Below are positions 36,301 to 48,774 of a stretch of DNA of 64,000 nucleotides, one piece after another. Below the pieces are notes generated by a model. That model saw only the letters and a program-made list of their open reading frames with translations. It ran no database searches and was not told the origin of the DNA. Numbering within the stretch: position 1 is the stretch's first letter; each line of letters opens with the position of its first letter. The translations under genes and the position numbers were made by a program. Origin of the DNA: Batrachochytrium dendrobatidis JAM81 (Eukaryota; Chytridiomycota; Chytridiomycetes; Rhizophydiales); NCBI RefSeq assembly GCF_000203795.2, contig NW_006281099.1:3188532-3252531 (forward strand). Reading direction: 5' to 3'.

Positions 36301-37178
36301 CCAAGAAAGTCAATGGATCGATGCGAAATGGCTCGCTTGCGACGAGAATCTTCCTCCATTTCCTTGAGCACTTCGGATTTCTTGAGGATGCTGGACATCT
36401 TTTCGGTATGAATAGCACGAGACATTGTTGTAGATCCGATCATCACCGAAGAAGCCACACTTTCGCCACCTCCTATTGCTGTCGAGCCAACTGCTATCGG
36501 AATTCCCATAGAGCCATAGGACATGGGTAGATGTTCATCAGATCCATCGATATCTAGTTCACGATGATCCAGCGACATGAGCGACATGGCAAGAGTAGCC
36601 ATGCTTTTGGTGGCTAGGCTGCTGGTACTATTCAGAGTTGATTCGGGCACTTTTATCATGGATGGCAAATCGTGTGGCTCGTGGAGGGCATTCTCAGTTG
36701 ACAGATTAATATTGGCATTCAAATTGATATCTGAGTCTGATGCATCACCGGATCCAATGATCCGACAGGCAGTAGGTGAAGCATCCATATTCATAGGGGT
36801 AGTAGCTTCTTCTAGAATGGTTGATGTTGTGGTAGTGACACTTATGCCTTCAACATGAGGTGGCAAATGCGGTTGGGCATTATAGTGAATAGAACCAGAT
36901 GGACCAAGTTGTTTCGTTGGAGATTCAGAAGCATTGGTTTGCAGATCATCTTTTTGCTCAGACTCCTGTGCTGTATCTAAAATGGGATACGAAGGTGGCT
37001 CATGAAGCAGATGGGCAGCATCAGCATGATGCAGCGGCTGCTCACTCTCTTGCAGCTTATAGGAATGCGTGCCTGTAAGTGTATCTGGACAAGGAGGTAG
37101 TGGAATATTCGGGGCAAAAGGATGCTGACTTTGCTGAGTAAATTCAGCAGTCTCCTTGCTTTCTGTAAGACTATCCAT
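33346..37178 (-). CDS. Ras guanine nucleotide exchange factor (RasGEF_N plus CDC25 domain)
   Basis: Activates Ras-family GTPases by releasing GDP. Nine minus-strand exons: 37178-35696, 35617-35586, 35481-35322, 35225-34741, 34641-34381, 34303-34214, 34140-34048, 33953-33830, 33737-33346; about 1039 residues. The first 500 residues are disordered and Ser/Thr-rich, likely regulatory. RasGEF_N lies near 585-640 (GTVKDLMDGLIFPLDQDMSF; EIFLASYRFFMPPQELLESL). The catalytic CDC25 domain spans about 730-950 (NLTMIDHLFFRQLKPDMYLQ; IKRFIKVARACKELSNYNTM; AIIYGLKRPAVLMWTQAWE; PAVPFMPYIQDMI). No SH3, PH or DEP domain is evident. The second exon is only 32 nt. The gene starts 203 bp from a divergent membrane-protein gene. 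Confidence 0.93.
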
Positions 37179-37381
37179 GGGATATATACCAACTAGAAAG
37201 TATGTGCCTTTGTTGCAATGTCAAGTTCTCCAAAGCGAATTCCAATCAGGCTTTGGGTTTCCTCGAAATACAAAAATCAAGGTCGCGTTTTCCAGTTTGG
37301 AGTCGAGGCTGCATTTCATATCCACGGCAATCTGTAAATTCATACAACTTTATCAGCAACTCTACAATAGTTTGGTTGCAT

Positions 37382-39467
37382 ATGTCAAGATACGAGCCAG
37401 TTCCGATTGTCGATACGACTAGTGGTCATGCCATAAGCATTCAGGACTCGCCAAAGTGGTCTTCGCCAAATGCCTTTATTAGTAAAGTCAGCAACTCGCC
37501 AGCGACCCTGGGTGCTATCGCATTAAGCATATTTAATCCTCCTAATAACAACATGCCATCTAGGTTTGTCAAGTTGCTGGGTATTCCTCCTCCAAACTCA
37601 GGCAAGTAAACTTTGGCAAAAAGCATCTCATATCTGCCGTCTTTGTTTTTATCATGCATCGTTGTAGAGTGCAAAAGCCGGGATAGTTGTATGCGGTATA
37701 AATATATTTATAACGATTTTGATCTCGATATCTAGATGGCAGTATCACTGGCCCGCCAGTCGAATTAAACGGTGGGGATGAGCGCAATCATACAATGGAT
37801 GTCCTTGATGCCGATAACGAGGACCCATTTACACTGGAAAGCTTAGAATCGCTAATTCACAGTCATGCCAAGAAAGGTTTAGATTTTATCATTGCGCGAG
37901 TCACTACAGTTGATCCCAATAATGAGGAGCGCTTTTATTACTCCTATTATGCTGCTCACCACATTAACAAGGTCCTGTTTCGCACACAGCCCGAAGAAGG
38001 ACTTCTTCATAGAATGCGCGCTAAAAACGTAAGCATAAATCAAGCTGCATGTATGCGTAGCTATAATATAAGCAAGATATTGATTAAACTCATTTTTAAA
38101 TCTCAACCCCAATCCATAGCCCCTTAATAATATGACAATTGTAGGCGATGTGCACTACTATGCTATACCAGCATCAGCTGCAATAGCCCGCATGAACGAT
38201 CTAGATAAACTTGAAGCTCCGCAGTCGCCTTTAGGAAAAGTCGGAACAAGTATCATCAAAGCTATTTTTCCAGTAGATATTACCAAAACTGCAAGCAGCA
38301 CAGTTCGCAATCATTTTAGCTCCAGACCAGATGAAGCCAGCTTTGTTGGTGACGACTCACTTTTACGATTTCTTGAAAGCTCAGGGGTCAACGCAAGACA
38401 AAAGAAACTTCATTTGATTGCTCGCCCAGAAGCCTTTGAGTCTGATGCGTCAGTCATTTCAAGATCCAATTACAGCATTGAAAAGCAGGAAAATAGAACT
38501 CCAAAAACCACTGCAGACAAGATTAAATCAAAGTCTCATACTCGACGCGAATCAAGCCGCAGAAATTCGTTTGACGATGCTTACCGCGATCCTTTACCTG
38601 CAGCTATTACGGCAACTACAAGCAATAATACTTCAAATATTACTACTGATTTATATCAAGACTCGAAATCTATTGCTGGACCCAGTAGCGCTCATTCTGG
38701 CTCGCCAAATACAGTAGATCTTAATCGCCACCATAATATTCGATCGTTTGCATTTAGCAATGATCATATTGGATCCATGACAGTTCAAGACTGGGTTCAT
38801 CAGCAATCTTTATTAAAAGCCAAACTTATTCAAAATAATTCACAGGATATTACATTGGCAGCCACTACTGGTAGTCATTCAGCTAGAATGGCAGACAAAC
38901 GCACTATATACCCGAGTAGACTAACCCAATCAGCTAAATCGTCTCCAATTGGAGCAACTATGCATTCTCCTGTTGTCGAACCATTTCATCCAATAACACC
39001 ACCTTTGGAGTTTTTTTACGAGGCAACATACTATGCCTCTGATGACGATTTTTTGATGAAGGCAAGTGTTCGGTCGTATTTCAAGGAAAATGCCCTCGAG
39101 GCTGGTGATGCAGTTCTTTTTACCATCTCTACCAACACAGACAGTTCTGAGCAAGCAACAGATCAACATCCTGCATTGTTAAACTTTATGTACTCTGTCA
39201 GCGAATCGGATAACGAAAACAGAGCTATGCGTAACTTGGACATGAATAAGCTTTTTAAATGGATGATTGTTATTTATGCAATCATGGCGGTTGTCATTGT
39301 CAAATTTTTCGGTAAGATTTGAATTCTTAGATATCATGAAATCATAACAATTACTCATCACGACTTTATATTTAAATTCACATTAACTAGTTCCTGTCCA
39401 ATTTGCATTTGTTGTTGGATTCGTGCTGGTTTTTCTTTTTGGTCTAATTTTGATTGTGTGCATTTAA
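37382..39467 (+). CDS. Unknown protein with C-terminal membrane segments
   Basis: Four exons: 37382-37601, 37736-38028, 38120-39311, 39391-39467; about 593 residues. I do not recognise the family, but the sequence looks constrained in blocks: DPFTLESLESLIHSHAKKGL, FIIARVTTVDPNNEERFYYS, YYAAHHINKVLF, LLHRMRAKNPLNN, IVGDVHYYAI, and late EFFYEATYYASDDDFLMKAS, VRSYFKENALEAGDAVLFTI. A Ser-rich disordered region separates the two halves. The C-terminus has two hydrophobic stretches, MIVIYAIMAVVIVKFFG and FAFVVGFVLVFLFGLILIVC, suggesting a hairpin-type or tail anchor. The first intron requires a GC donor (GCAAGT at 37602): joined this way exon 1 reads LLGIPPPNS into DGSITGPPVELN, while GTAAAC five bases on breaks the frame. 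It converges with the next gene. Confidence 0.82.
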
Positions 39468-39521
39468 AAGAAAAGGCTACTGCACTCTGTTCTTATTTTC
39501 GAGGCATAAACTACCGAGTGT

Positions 39522-40542
39522 TTATTTTCCTTTTTTGATTGTAGTTTGATTTAATTCTGATGCTGCTGTAATAATGGGTGTTAGTCCAGCCGGAACCGCA
39601 CTTGTAGATGCTTTAGTGGTAGATTTAGCGGTAGATTTTTTTTCAAGTGATACTGCACTTGATAAAATCGGCTCGACAATACTCTTTCGATGTATACTAA
39701 GATCTTCAGCCCCAGATAGCCCTCCAGCAGATATGCTACCGAGTTTATCTGTTCCTCTAGATTCTGCCTTTTCAGTTTTTCCAGATTTAGCTTGTTGAGT
39801 GACTTTGCCAATTTTCACTGGAAGAGCTGTTAGAACATCATCTGTTTTATCTGATTTTGGCGGATCTCCTCTGGTTCCTGTCTTGCCTTTGATCCGCGTT
39901 CTGAACGTTGGGTTTGTAACTAATTGAATCATTTCCCGAGAAAGGATGAATAATTGCAGCATTACAGATAAAAAAAATGAGAAACACTAGACAAATGAAT
40001 TGTACCGAACTTTGAGAGTCAGTGGGTCATGAGTAGTTTTCAACCAGCAAAGTAGATTATTTTACCTGAAAACTTGATTTTTTCGCCAGCTTGATCAAGT
40101 AATGAGATATATGTCGGCGATGAATCCTCCATCTCATCTAAATCGCATTCAAACGTTGGTTGAATTGGGTACAAATACTAATCATGCATTCATACTAGGC
40201 AATGTATACAAATGTCTTGTACCTCCAATTACTTTGACTAAAATATAGGATCCACGAGGTTCGAGAAACTTTCTGGCATATTCGCGTGGTCGCGAAACAA
40301 GGTCGACAACCTCGCCAGTCTCAGATGCAAGATCGATATTCTCTGAGATATCGGCATATCCACACGATTTTTTGATATGGCTAAGCATAACGGCACCAAG
40401 ACAGTTTGGATTCACCATTTTTTCTTCATTTGCTGAAATAAGATTAACATTTAGCTGGTATGACCAAGTATGTAACTACTGACAGTCTTGAACATGGCGT
40501 AGTGTTAAACCAACCTCCGTATTTGACAATAACAAATGCCAT
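39522..40542 (-). CDS. CXorf65/C22orf15-like protein
   Basis: Four minus-strand exons: 40542-40515, 40432-40223, 40137-40066, 39919-39522; about 235 residues. The N-terminal domain (MAFVIVKYGGANEEKMVNPN; CLGAVMLSHIKKSCGYADIS; NIDLASETGEVVDLVSRPRE; YARKFLEPRGSYILVKVIGD) parallels human CXorf65 and C22orf15, uncharacterised proteins with a ubiquitin-like-looking fold. The similarity pattern (VNPNC, IDLASETG, YARKFL, YILVKV) is judged from memory. The Lys/Ser/Thr-rich C-terminal half (KGKTGTRGDPPKSDKTDDV) appears disordered. The fourth-exon acceptor is fixed by phase; it gives EKIKFSVTNPTFRTRIKGK and skips an ORF that starts upstream. It reads divergently from WAPL with 212 bp between the starts. 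Confidence 0.72.
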
Positions 40543-40754
40543 ATCTGCTATTTATTCGAGTAAAAGTATATTTCAGCAATAAATAAAAGTGTGCTGAAAG
40601 TAATAGATTTGAACGACTGCTTTGGACAACTGTTTGAATTGGCTGGTAAAATAAGCAAATCTTCAACTTTTTGGCCAAATGCGTTTGACCAGTTTTGGCC
40701 AAAAGTGTACAATTATTGACTGATTATCACATTGGTGGTTGACCATTGGCAGCA

Positions 40755-43700
40755 ATGACAGTGACGAGAAGGTCTAGAAGAACTCAGTATGCAGCAGAAA
40801 CTGCCAATGCCAAGCCTTGCGATGAATCGTCCACTATAGATTCTATAATTTCTGATTCTTGCAATACATCATCCATGAGCAAGAACACACCAGATCATCC
40901 ATTGTATTCCAGCAGTGGCCGTAGAAGCATGGCCAACTCTACCACTTCTACCATCAAAAACAGTAAGAAACAGACTGCCATTTTGACCACTTGTTTGAGT
41001 CCGATAAAGAATGATATCAAGTTGTCCGAAATCGGTCTTTCTGCTATTGGATTTACCAACCCAAACTCCGATGCATTTGATTTCCCCAGCAAAAAGACTA
41101 ACAAGCTCAAGCCAACCATCACCAAGACTGGCACCTTTACAAATAATGTTGACGCAAGTATTTTGAACAAAGCACCGGCTGATCAGCAACATCTATCCAA
41201 ACATGACATACCATTTGAAGATCGTCATTCCAAATCACGCAAGAAATCTAGCTTGACGAGTTCAACACAAGACAAAATAGTTACACAATCGATTGACGAT
41301 CATGCATCACATTCGAATATACAGCCACCACTCAATGATATAACGGAAACCTGTTTGCCTTCAAAAGAATTAAAAATAGCCAATCCTTGTACAGCATCCT
41401 TGGCATTAGAATGTAGTCAACCTTGTCCGGATAGACTGGTCAAAGCTAATCAAGCTAAATTAAAGCCACTTGATCAATCGTCATTTTCCACTATTCCAAC
41501 TAGCTCAAAAAATTCTCTTGTGGAAGATATGAGCTCATTGGGCGATTTGGATGCATTATTTAATACTCCGGTTAAACCTGATCCCAGTTTGGTTGGTGCA
41601 AAGCGTGTAACTCTTCTTAAACCATCAAACTCTGCCTCGTCCATCTCAAGCATGAATTCCAACTCAGCAGGATCTGTATTCTTGGAAAATACTCCTAAAA
41701 AATCAACATCTTACAATTTTACTGCCAATGACAATGATCAAACACCCAGAATGCGTCCAAAAAACTATGAAACAAAAGCAAGTCGGCCAGATTTGGATAC
41801 CGCATCTTGTGTGTCGGTCTCGCCGTCAAAATCAGTACAAAGTGATTGCAGTTTGAGTTCTATGACTGCTCCACCTCGAACACTGGGTGGAGGATTAAGA
41901 CTCCAATGTGGTTCAAGTATGATGTCCAACGAGTTTTCACGATCATCCAGAGTTTCCTTGCGCAGGAAATCCAATATACTTACTTTTGGTAACAATCACA
42001 CTATTATGCCTTCAAAATCACTAAAAATCGAACCAACAAATCGACTGGCTCATATGCTGCAAGATCAAAACAATGAAGACAATGACATGGGTTCCAAAAT
42101 TGACGAAGGGCTTTCTTCGAGCGATGAAGATGTAAGTATAGATTGCACTGGCTCTATTATGGAAAAGTGGAAAACTTAGTCGATTTTGAAAACAGGGTAG
42201 AAAGATTCTATCTATTCATGAACTGCGAGAGGCAGGTGAAGTAAAGCGTTTCAAGGATGAAATGGATTACTTTTTTGACGGAATGAGCGCATCTCAAGGA
42301 CTCAAGGTACGACGATTAACGACCGCCGAACTATGTAAAAAACTTGCGTCTTCCAAGTTTGTCTCGAGTATTCGTGCCCATTCATATACAAAACAACTCT
42401 TTAGTCTGTTGGTTGTTGGAGAAGATCCGGTATGCTTTATTGTTTGATTTTACCAGTAATTATCTTCTGTTGTTGATTTAAAGTATATATTTGTAGGTCA
42501 TGCGCCTTTATTTGACATTTATTTTGTGGATCCTGTCAAGGGATGTCAGAAATATCGAGCCACTTTTTTTCTGCCAGGAGCTTCCTGCTGCAATTGTAAT
42601 GTCTCTTACTCTTTCTAAAACTGATGATCTGTTTTTGAATCCTCCAAAGCAAAAGGGCGAAAAGGCACTGGTAACTGATTTATTAGGATTATACTTTTAA
42701 ATGATTGCATTTGGTAAATTTCATGCTGGCTGTAACTGTAATTTGCTATATTTGAAATAATGTTTAGATTGAGGAGTTGAAGCATTTAATCAGCACCTCA
42801 TTCCGGAAAACTTCAGAGACGAAATACAACAAGGTGGGTTTGATAATTGATTCATCAACTATTATTGAAAGCCTCGATGAATTTTGGATACTATTTCAAT
42901 AGTTTAACATATTTGTTATTTTATTTTTAAATCAGGTTTCTATGTTTCAACTTTCATTGGAAACGCTTTCAGAGGTATCTACAGTTTGCGGACCTTTAGC
43001 TACCCGACTTCGAGTTTGTTTAGCAGAACACAATGCATTCTCTAAACTTGTCCAGTGTTTGAAGTTATCAGCTTTGACGGTAATAATTGAATTGTGTTTT
43101 TCTTGAAATTGTAGGTTTTAAAAAATGTCTGATTGATTACCAATAATTTTAGGACGCACCTGGCCAGCATGATGAGTTGAAAATATATTTGCGAGTTTTT
43201 GAATTCATGACATCAAAGTGTTTCAGCAACCAGCTCAGTGATACTGATGCTGAGCTACTTTTTGATTGGCTTTTCAAACTGATCAACCATTTCAAAGGTA
43301 TGTGTCTCTAGACTATGAATATACTGATATTTGGATTGATAACCCATGACATTACAATGCCTTTATTAGCACAAGTTCAAAACACGAACTCGGGTCAAGG
43401 TAATTTTCATAGATTAGTTCAAGTTGACAACCATTTGTTTGTCATATAGAACTGCATTTTTGCTGGCCTTTTAATAACCAACTAATCAACTTGGTGCGCG
43501 ACTACTAGTGAAATTACTCACGCAGTGTATGCGCATAGCGCTGCACCTTGATAGAAATCAAGCATGGCCGACTGTAACGAGTCGACATGATTGGATTCGT
43601 ACAATTCTTCAGCTAGTTGTATATAATTCAACGTTGAGTGTTCATGACAAACCCATAGCGGATAAAAACGACGTGTCAATCATGTCAGAACCAGTATTTG

Positions 43701-44326
43701 AACTATCAGTTATTTCCATATCGCTGCTCGTAAACATTCTTGAATCAGACACAAATTCTGCGGATTTGTTCACCACAATCAGTGAGTTTTGTGTTGAAAA
43801 TGTGTGTTGTGGCTACAATCTAAAACCCATGTTTATGAATCTTATTCAATTGGTCATGTTTAGGATTGAGTCAGGATTGTAGTATGTCTGGAGCATGCAT
43901 GGACGATTGTATCTGTTCTTTACGACTACCAGCCATTGTCTTGATTGCAAATATGCTTGAACATTGCACGGATTCTTCCACCAAGGCATGTATTGTTATT
44001 GGATCAAGTTTTACATGCCACACGTTTTTATGTTTTGCTTACTTATAATGTTGGTTTAGAGCGTGAATTGTTTCATTTATGCAGCACATATAGCTATGTT
44101 ATTTGGGTGTGTGATCAAACAAAGTAAAAAGGCAAAACAATGGATGACAGAGAAAAAATGGTCAGATCTGGCCATCTTCGCCGTGTCTTTACTTGATGAT
44201 TTTGCTCAATTCCATGAACAAGTTGTATTGGAGCACGAGGCAGTAGATAGTGCTGACGATTATGGCGTTGCTCAAACAAGAAATACAATTTTGACAGTCA
44301 TGAACTGTTTAAAGGAAAATATTTGA
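40755..44326 (+). CDS. WAPL: Wings apart-like cohesin-release factor
   Basis: Opens the cohesin ring with Pds5 to release it from chromatin. Ten exons: 40755-42131, 42196-42429, 42497-42670, 42768-42833, 42936-43079, 43153-43297, 43370-43399, 43509-43781, 43864-43985, 44060-44326; about 943 residues. Residues 1-459 are disordered and Ser/Asn-rich, with DLDALFNTPVKPDP and KSTSYNFTANDNDQTPRMRP. The conserved helical WAPL domain begins at GRKILSIHELREAGEVKRFK, then VRRLTTAELCKKLASSKFVS, VMRLYLTFILWILSRD, and near the end IAMLFGCVIKQSKKAKQWM and MNCLKEN. Exon 7 is a 30-nt micro-exon. The last intron is read with a GCATGT donor at 43986 (STK to SVNCF); a GTTATT donor nine bases later is also in frame. 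Confidence 0.9.
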
Positions 44327-44459
44327 AAATAATAAAGTAACTTTTATATAAGGATTTGACTAGATTCGGGTTGGAAGCAATGATTAGATTTTAGGTGAAT
44401 TAGTTGATGGAAAGGCTGTAAAAGGATGCATGCATCAGATCTCGTCAAAACATTGCAAG

Positions 44460-47400
44460 TCAACGATTCTTGATTATACATTGTCCCAGTCGTGCAATTT
44501 CCTTTTGGTCTTTGGTCAGTATATACGTTTTTGTCGAGTCTAAATCAAAAAATCCAACCTCTTTTGCTAATCCAGGAACCGCAACACCATCTCCACCCAA
44601 CGGCAGTCGAATCAGGTTGGTCGTCTCACCAATTAACGAAATAAATTGATCTTGCGACTTTTTACACCCTTCAAAATGAACCTTTAGCCGCCAGCATTGC
44701 CCGTCCATGGATGGCATATAATATATCGCGCGAGCGGGATACCACAACCCATTGTAAGTACCATTTTCGTATATATCGGATGTCTTGTGAAATTTGACCC
44801 ATTTAGATTCAATCTTGTCGCCAAATCGAAGATTATATTGAAAAGGGAGAGCCAGATTACCAAGTTCAGGAAGATTCGGGTACATATTTTTCAATGGTTT
44901 AAGCTTGGTAGTAGGTGTATCTGTATCTGTCTTTGGTGTGGTATTGGATGTTTGTTGAGAATCTGTTTGATCTTCTTTTTTCAGCAAAGAGATACTAGAT
45001 GGAGTACTGGACGGCAGAGTGGGTAATGGCAACAAAACTGAAGGCGGAAAGTCTAAAGTAGCGATATGAGACCAATCAGAACACACGGTAAACTCCTTAT
45101 CAGCGGTAACGGTGCAAATTTTGAATTCGTACTGCAGCGAGTTGACACATCTCAACAGATTCTCTGGCGTCAACTCATGATCCACAGCTGACCAAGACCG
45201 TTTATTGCCTGCAATATTTATGACCGAGTCTTCAAGCTGCATGTCCAAAACTGCATGATCTCCTGTTTGGCAAGCGTCAAAAATGTCTTTGGGTGGCATT
45301 GTCAGTCCAGTTTTATCACAGTCTAGAGTTATGGTAGAGATCATTGGAATCAAGATAAAGTCTCGAAGATATGTCAAAGTCAACTGATGGCTTATACCAC
45401 CACCTTCCCAAACGCACTGCCAATTTCCTGTTAAATTCAGAGTTTCAGTGTCATTTTTTGACACGGTGGAGTCTGTGTGTTGCAAATCTGTCTGCGATTT
45501 TTGATGTTTACATGCAACTGAATGATCTGCATCATTATGCATACTATTCAGCGCGACTATGGCACGGGAGTAAAGGCGAACACCTACTGTTTCTAAAGAA
45601 ACCAATGGTATTGTCCATGAAAAAGAAACTTCGCCAAAGGCATTTGTAGTATTCAGTTGTGCAACAAAGTCTGTTGGTGAAGGCGGCAGCAAAGAAATAT
45701 CTGAGCGTGTCCATGTAATACGTTAGATATGTGTTTAAACGCTGTGAGCATTGTCAACCGTGCGTCACAGCAAAGTTTGTTACCTTCAATAATCATTCCA
45801 TTTCGGATCCATACAATCGGTGGAGTATCGTTCAATCTAAGCGAGCACCAATCTAAACTGTCTCCTGCAAAATTGATACAAAGTACTCGAACGCAATAGA
45901 TACAACTGTCATCCAGTTCATCCAAAGGCAGCAAGTGACTGACGGATGACTGATTGCTATCCAAACTCATCATAGATTTGCGCTTACTAGAGACCAAAGG
46001 AATAATGAATGATCGTTCCACTCCTTCATATAATACACGCCAGGTTGATGGATCATTACTACGATCTTGCACTTCTAGCCGATATGATCTATTTGGAATC
46101 CAAGAGTACTCATCGGCCCATTTAAACTGTGCTGCAGGCATTCCGTCCAATTGATTATCCGAGTAAAGTGGTGACACGGATGTCGCGGAAGGAGTGACAG
46201 TTATTTGACCTGGTGGTGGTGGCGGTCCAAACTCGAGAGCCCAGATATCGTTTGTACATTGTCTCGAGCCCGTATTTGAATTGTATTCCAAGTTTCCGCC
46301 GACTACAATCATCATATTGCCCACCTAAAATCAAACTAAAAAGTTGAATGATCACTTGTAAACATATTATAGTTGTTGTAAATCAACCAAAAGTAGCGTT
46401 TACCATGACAGCGGTGTGACCCGATCGAGGGGAAGGAGCATGCCAAGCATTTTGATCGTGAATTGCAGGTTCCGCCTCGACACTTTCCCATGTTTCAGTA
46501 GCTAATTTCATTTTTCATGCCATAAAATTTAAACACAAATCTCTATTTTTGTGCAGGATTCAATCTAAAATCATATTCACACAATGGGAATCTAACCTAA
46601 ATCAAATGTAAATACCGTGCTGGAGCACTCCCATTGACGCAATTCACTATTGGCATTATTTTCATATTGAACAGAGTCTTGCGAATCATTCAGTACAGTA
46701 GTATCTTTTACACGGTGCTGCATTCCTCCGAAAACAATCATTTTGTTGTTCAGCATGACACTAGTATGTAGAGATCGTCCGGGAGGAATAAACCCCTGGA
46801 TATCTGGTCGTGACCATGTTTGTTCATCTAGATTGTTCAAGCTATTGTCAATAAAGGTATTTTCCCAATAAAAAGAGTCATTCTAAATCATTTATCCAAT
46901 AATAAAATTAGCTTACCAATGTTGTAGTAAACAATGTCATTTAATCTTTGAAAATCCTGTTCTGTATGACCGGAGAAACCACCAAATATTACAATTCTTG
47001 TCGGATTTCCATGCGATGCTGGACTGAACAAAGCTGTATGAGATTCTCTGGCAGTAGGAGGTATGCCATCAGCTTTAATTAAATGCCAGGTCGATTTCTT
47101 CAAATCAAATGCATGAAACTCGGACATGGGTAAATGATCTGCACCAAGACCGCCAAACACATAAATTTGAGAAGCTGTAGTAGACTCATTGTTATATGGA
47201 ACATATGTTGCTGATGCAGCAAATCGTGGGGTTGGAAGCTGTGAATTGGAGCTGGTAATGGTTTCAAATTTGTCTTTCTGTGCATCATAAACATACAGCT
47301 AATTATTCCAATTAACCAACCGCAGACATAAACGAAATGAATATAAATTAGACCTGGCAATCAAGCAGAAGCATTGAAAATCTAGTATCTTACGCCATTG

Positions 47401-48092
47401 GTAATGTGATCGCCTTCTTGATCCTCTTGCATTCCCCCAAATAAATATATTTTTGATATTTCATCAGATGTAGAACCGGATGCTGCAGATGGAGTGCCGA
47501 CAGAATTTATGGATTCTTGAAATTGCTGAAGCGAGTCATTTTTACCAATGACATTGTTTTTAAATCCTTCTTTCCAAGATAAAATGGGTCGCCAGGTCCT
47601 AGTTTCTACAATTGTAAAAAGTGCAATTAGTTGGTCAAGCAAACATGAATCTATCTTGTCAACTTGAAGCAGTCCGCCATAAAAATCCATATTGATAATC
47701 ACTTTCAATGATGAAATATGATCCATGCTGAATATTTACTAGGCTGAAATGCGGTATTGTACTTGTAACAAAACACCCAACTTGGCACCAACACAGCTCT
47801 ACGACACAGGCTCACCTAGGTCCAGAACAAAGGCATCCTGACTAATTCCGTAATTTCCGCCCCAAAAAAGGACCAATTCATGTACTTTGCGTTTTGAACC
47901 AGGCTGCATATATGACAGATACTGACAAGCATGACCATGTCGTGCACTTGGATATACGGTATTAGTTTTTGGGATGTGATCTAAAGTAAAAGGTTGATCA
48001 CATCCCAAACGATTGAATCCAGTTTCATGAGTGGTTTCGTTTGTTATAGGAGCATGCAACAGATGCCAACGAGCTTTTGACTGTTTAGTCAT
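44460..48092 (-). CDS. HCF-1-like kelch/fibronectin type III protein
   Basis: Seven minus-strand exons: 48092-47816, 47605-47394, 47298-46917, 46827-46597, 46501-46404, 46324-45784, 45700-44460; about 993 residues. The first 430 residues form a kelch propeller: PSARHGHACQYLSYM then LVLFWGGNYGI; ISKIYLFGGM; TPRFAASATYVPY; PTARESHTALF with IVIFGGFSGHT; PPGRSLHTSVMLNNKMIVFG; PSPRSGHTAVMVGNMMIVVG. A fibronectin III-like part follows (ADEYSWIPNRSYRLEVQDRS to DDSCIYCVRVLCINFAGDS). This order matches animal HCF-1, a chromatin co-regulator, without its central proteolytic repeats. The last 200 residues (LALPFQYNLRFGDKIESKWV; GLWYPARAIYYMPSMDGQCW) form an extra unrecognised domain. Yeast-type kelch proteins (Kel1, Tea1) are an alternative, but they have coiled coils here instead. 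Confidence 0.75.
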
Positions 48093-48774
48093 GACATTCA
48101 AGAGTTGGATTAAGTCGAAAATCCAAAATCTATCTTTGCAATCCTGAGGATATGTAAATGTAGAATCAATTTTAGCAATATGCTGACATGCTCATCTTGC
48201 CATGCCCAACATTCCATCCGAACAGCCAGTAAAACCGACAAAACTGCTTTGCGACTCTGCGCCATTGCAGGCATGTTTGGAAAAACATAATGGTATTTTT
48301 ATCTCTACAAAGCATCGACCATATGTTATAAAACCATGCATTCAATTTCTAACTTGTATGATATTCTAGGGGATCGATCAAAGTGTTTAGAGGAATGGAA
48401 CAATTTTCGAAGTGCATGTTCTACACTAGAAAGTAAAAAGCTTAACACATTGTCCAATAATGGAACTCAATGACTTTTTTAGGATCTAATAGACTATGAC
48501 CATGAAGAATTGATGAAATACAAAATATATTCTGTTACGCAATGCAATCAGTTATGAGTTTGATGCACTTGTCAGTTGGTTTAGTTTTTAATTGGGTTAA
48601 GCTACTAAAGATCAATATATTTAAAATATACAATTGACTGATTTGACAAAACACAAGATGCTCATACAAGTGTCGAATCTGCTTATACGAATACGAATGC
48701 ATTGATTCGAGTGGTTGCCAACCCTAACTCTGAATTTCGTAATTTGAGCTGCATTTCACTCGGCAGAATCCATC
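48093..48774. other. Divergent intergenic region, no gene seen
   Basis: A 682-bp AT-rich region between the starts of the HCF-like gene and PEX16. It should contain both promoters. No MITE end, RNA gene or conserved ORF seen. Confidence 0.45.

Noticed and set aside
39920..39962. Upstream Met of the last CXorf65-like exon as a separate gene start
   Set aside because: Phase and the preceding exons show that this part is intron; the acceptor at 39920-39921 fits.
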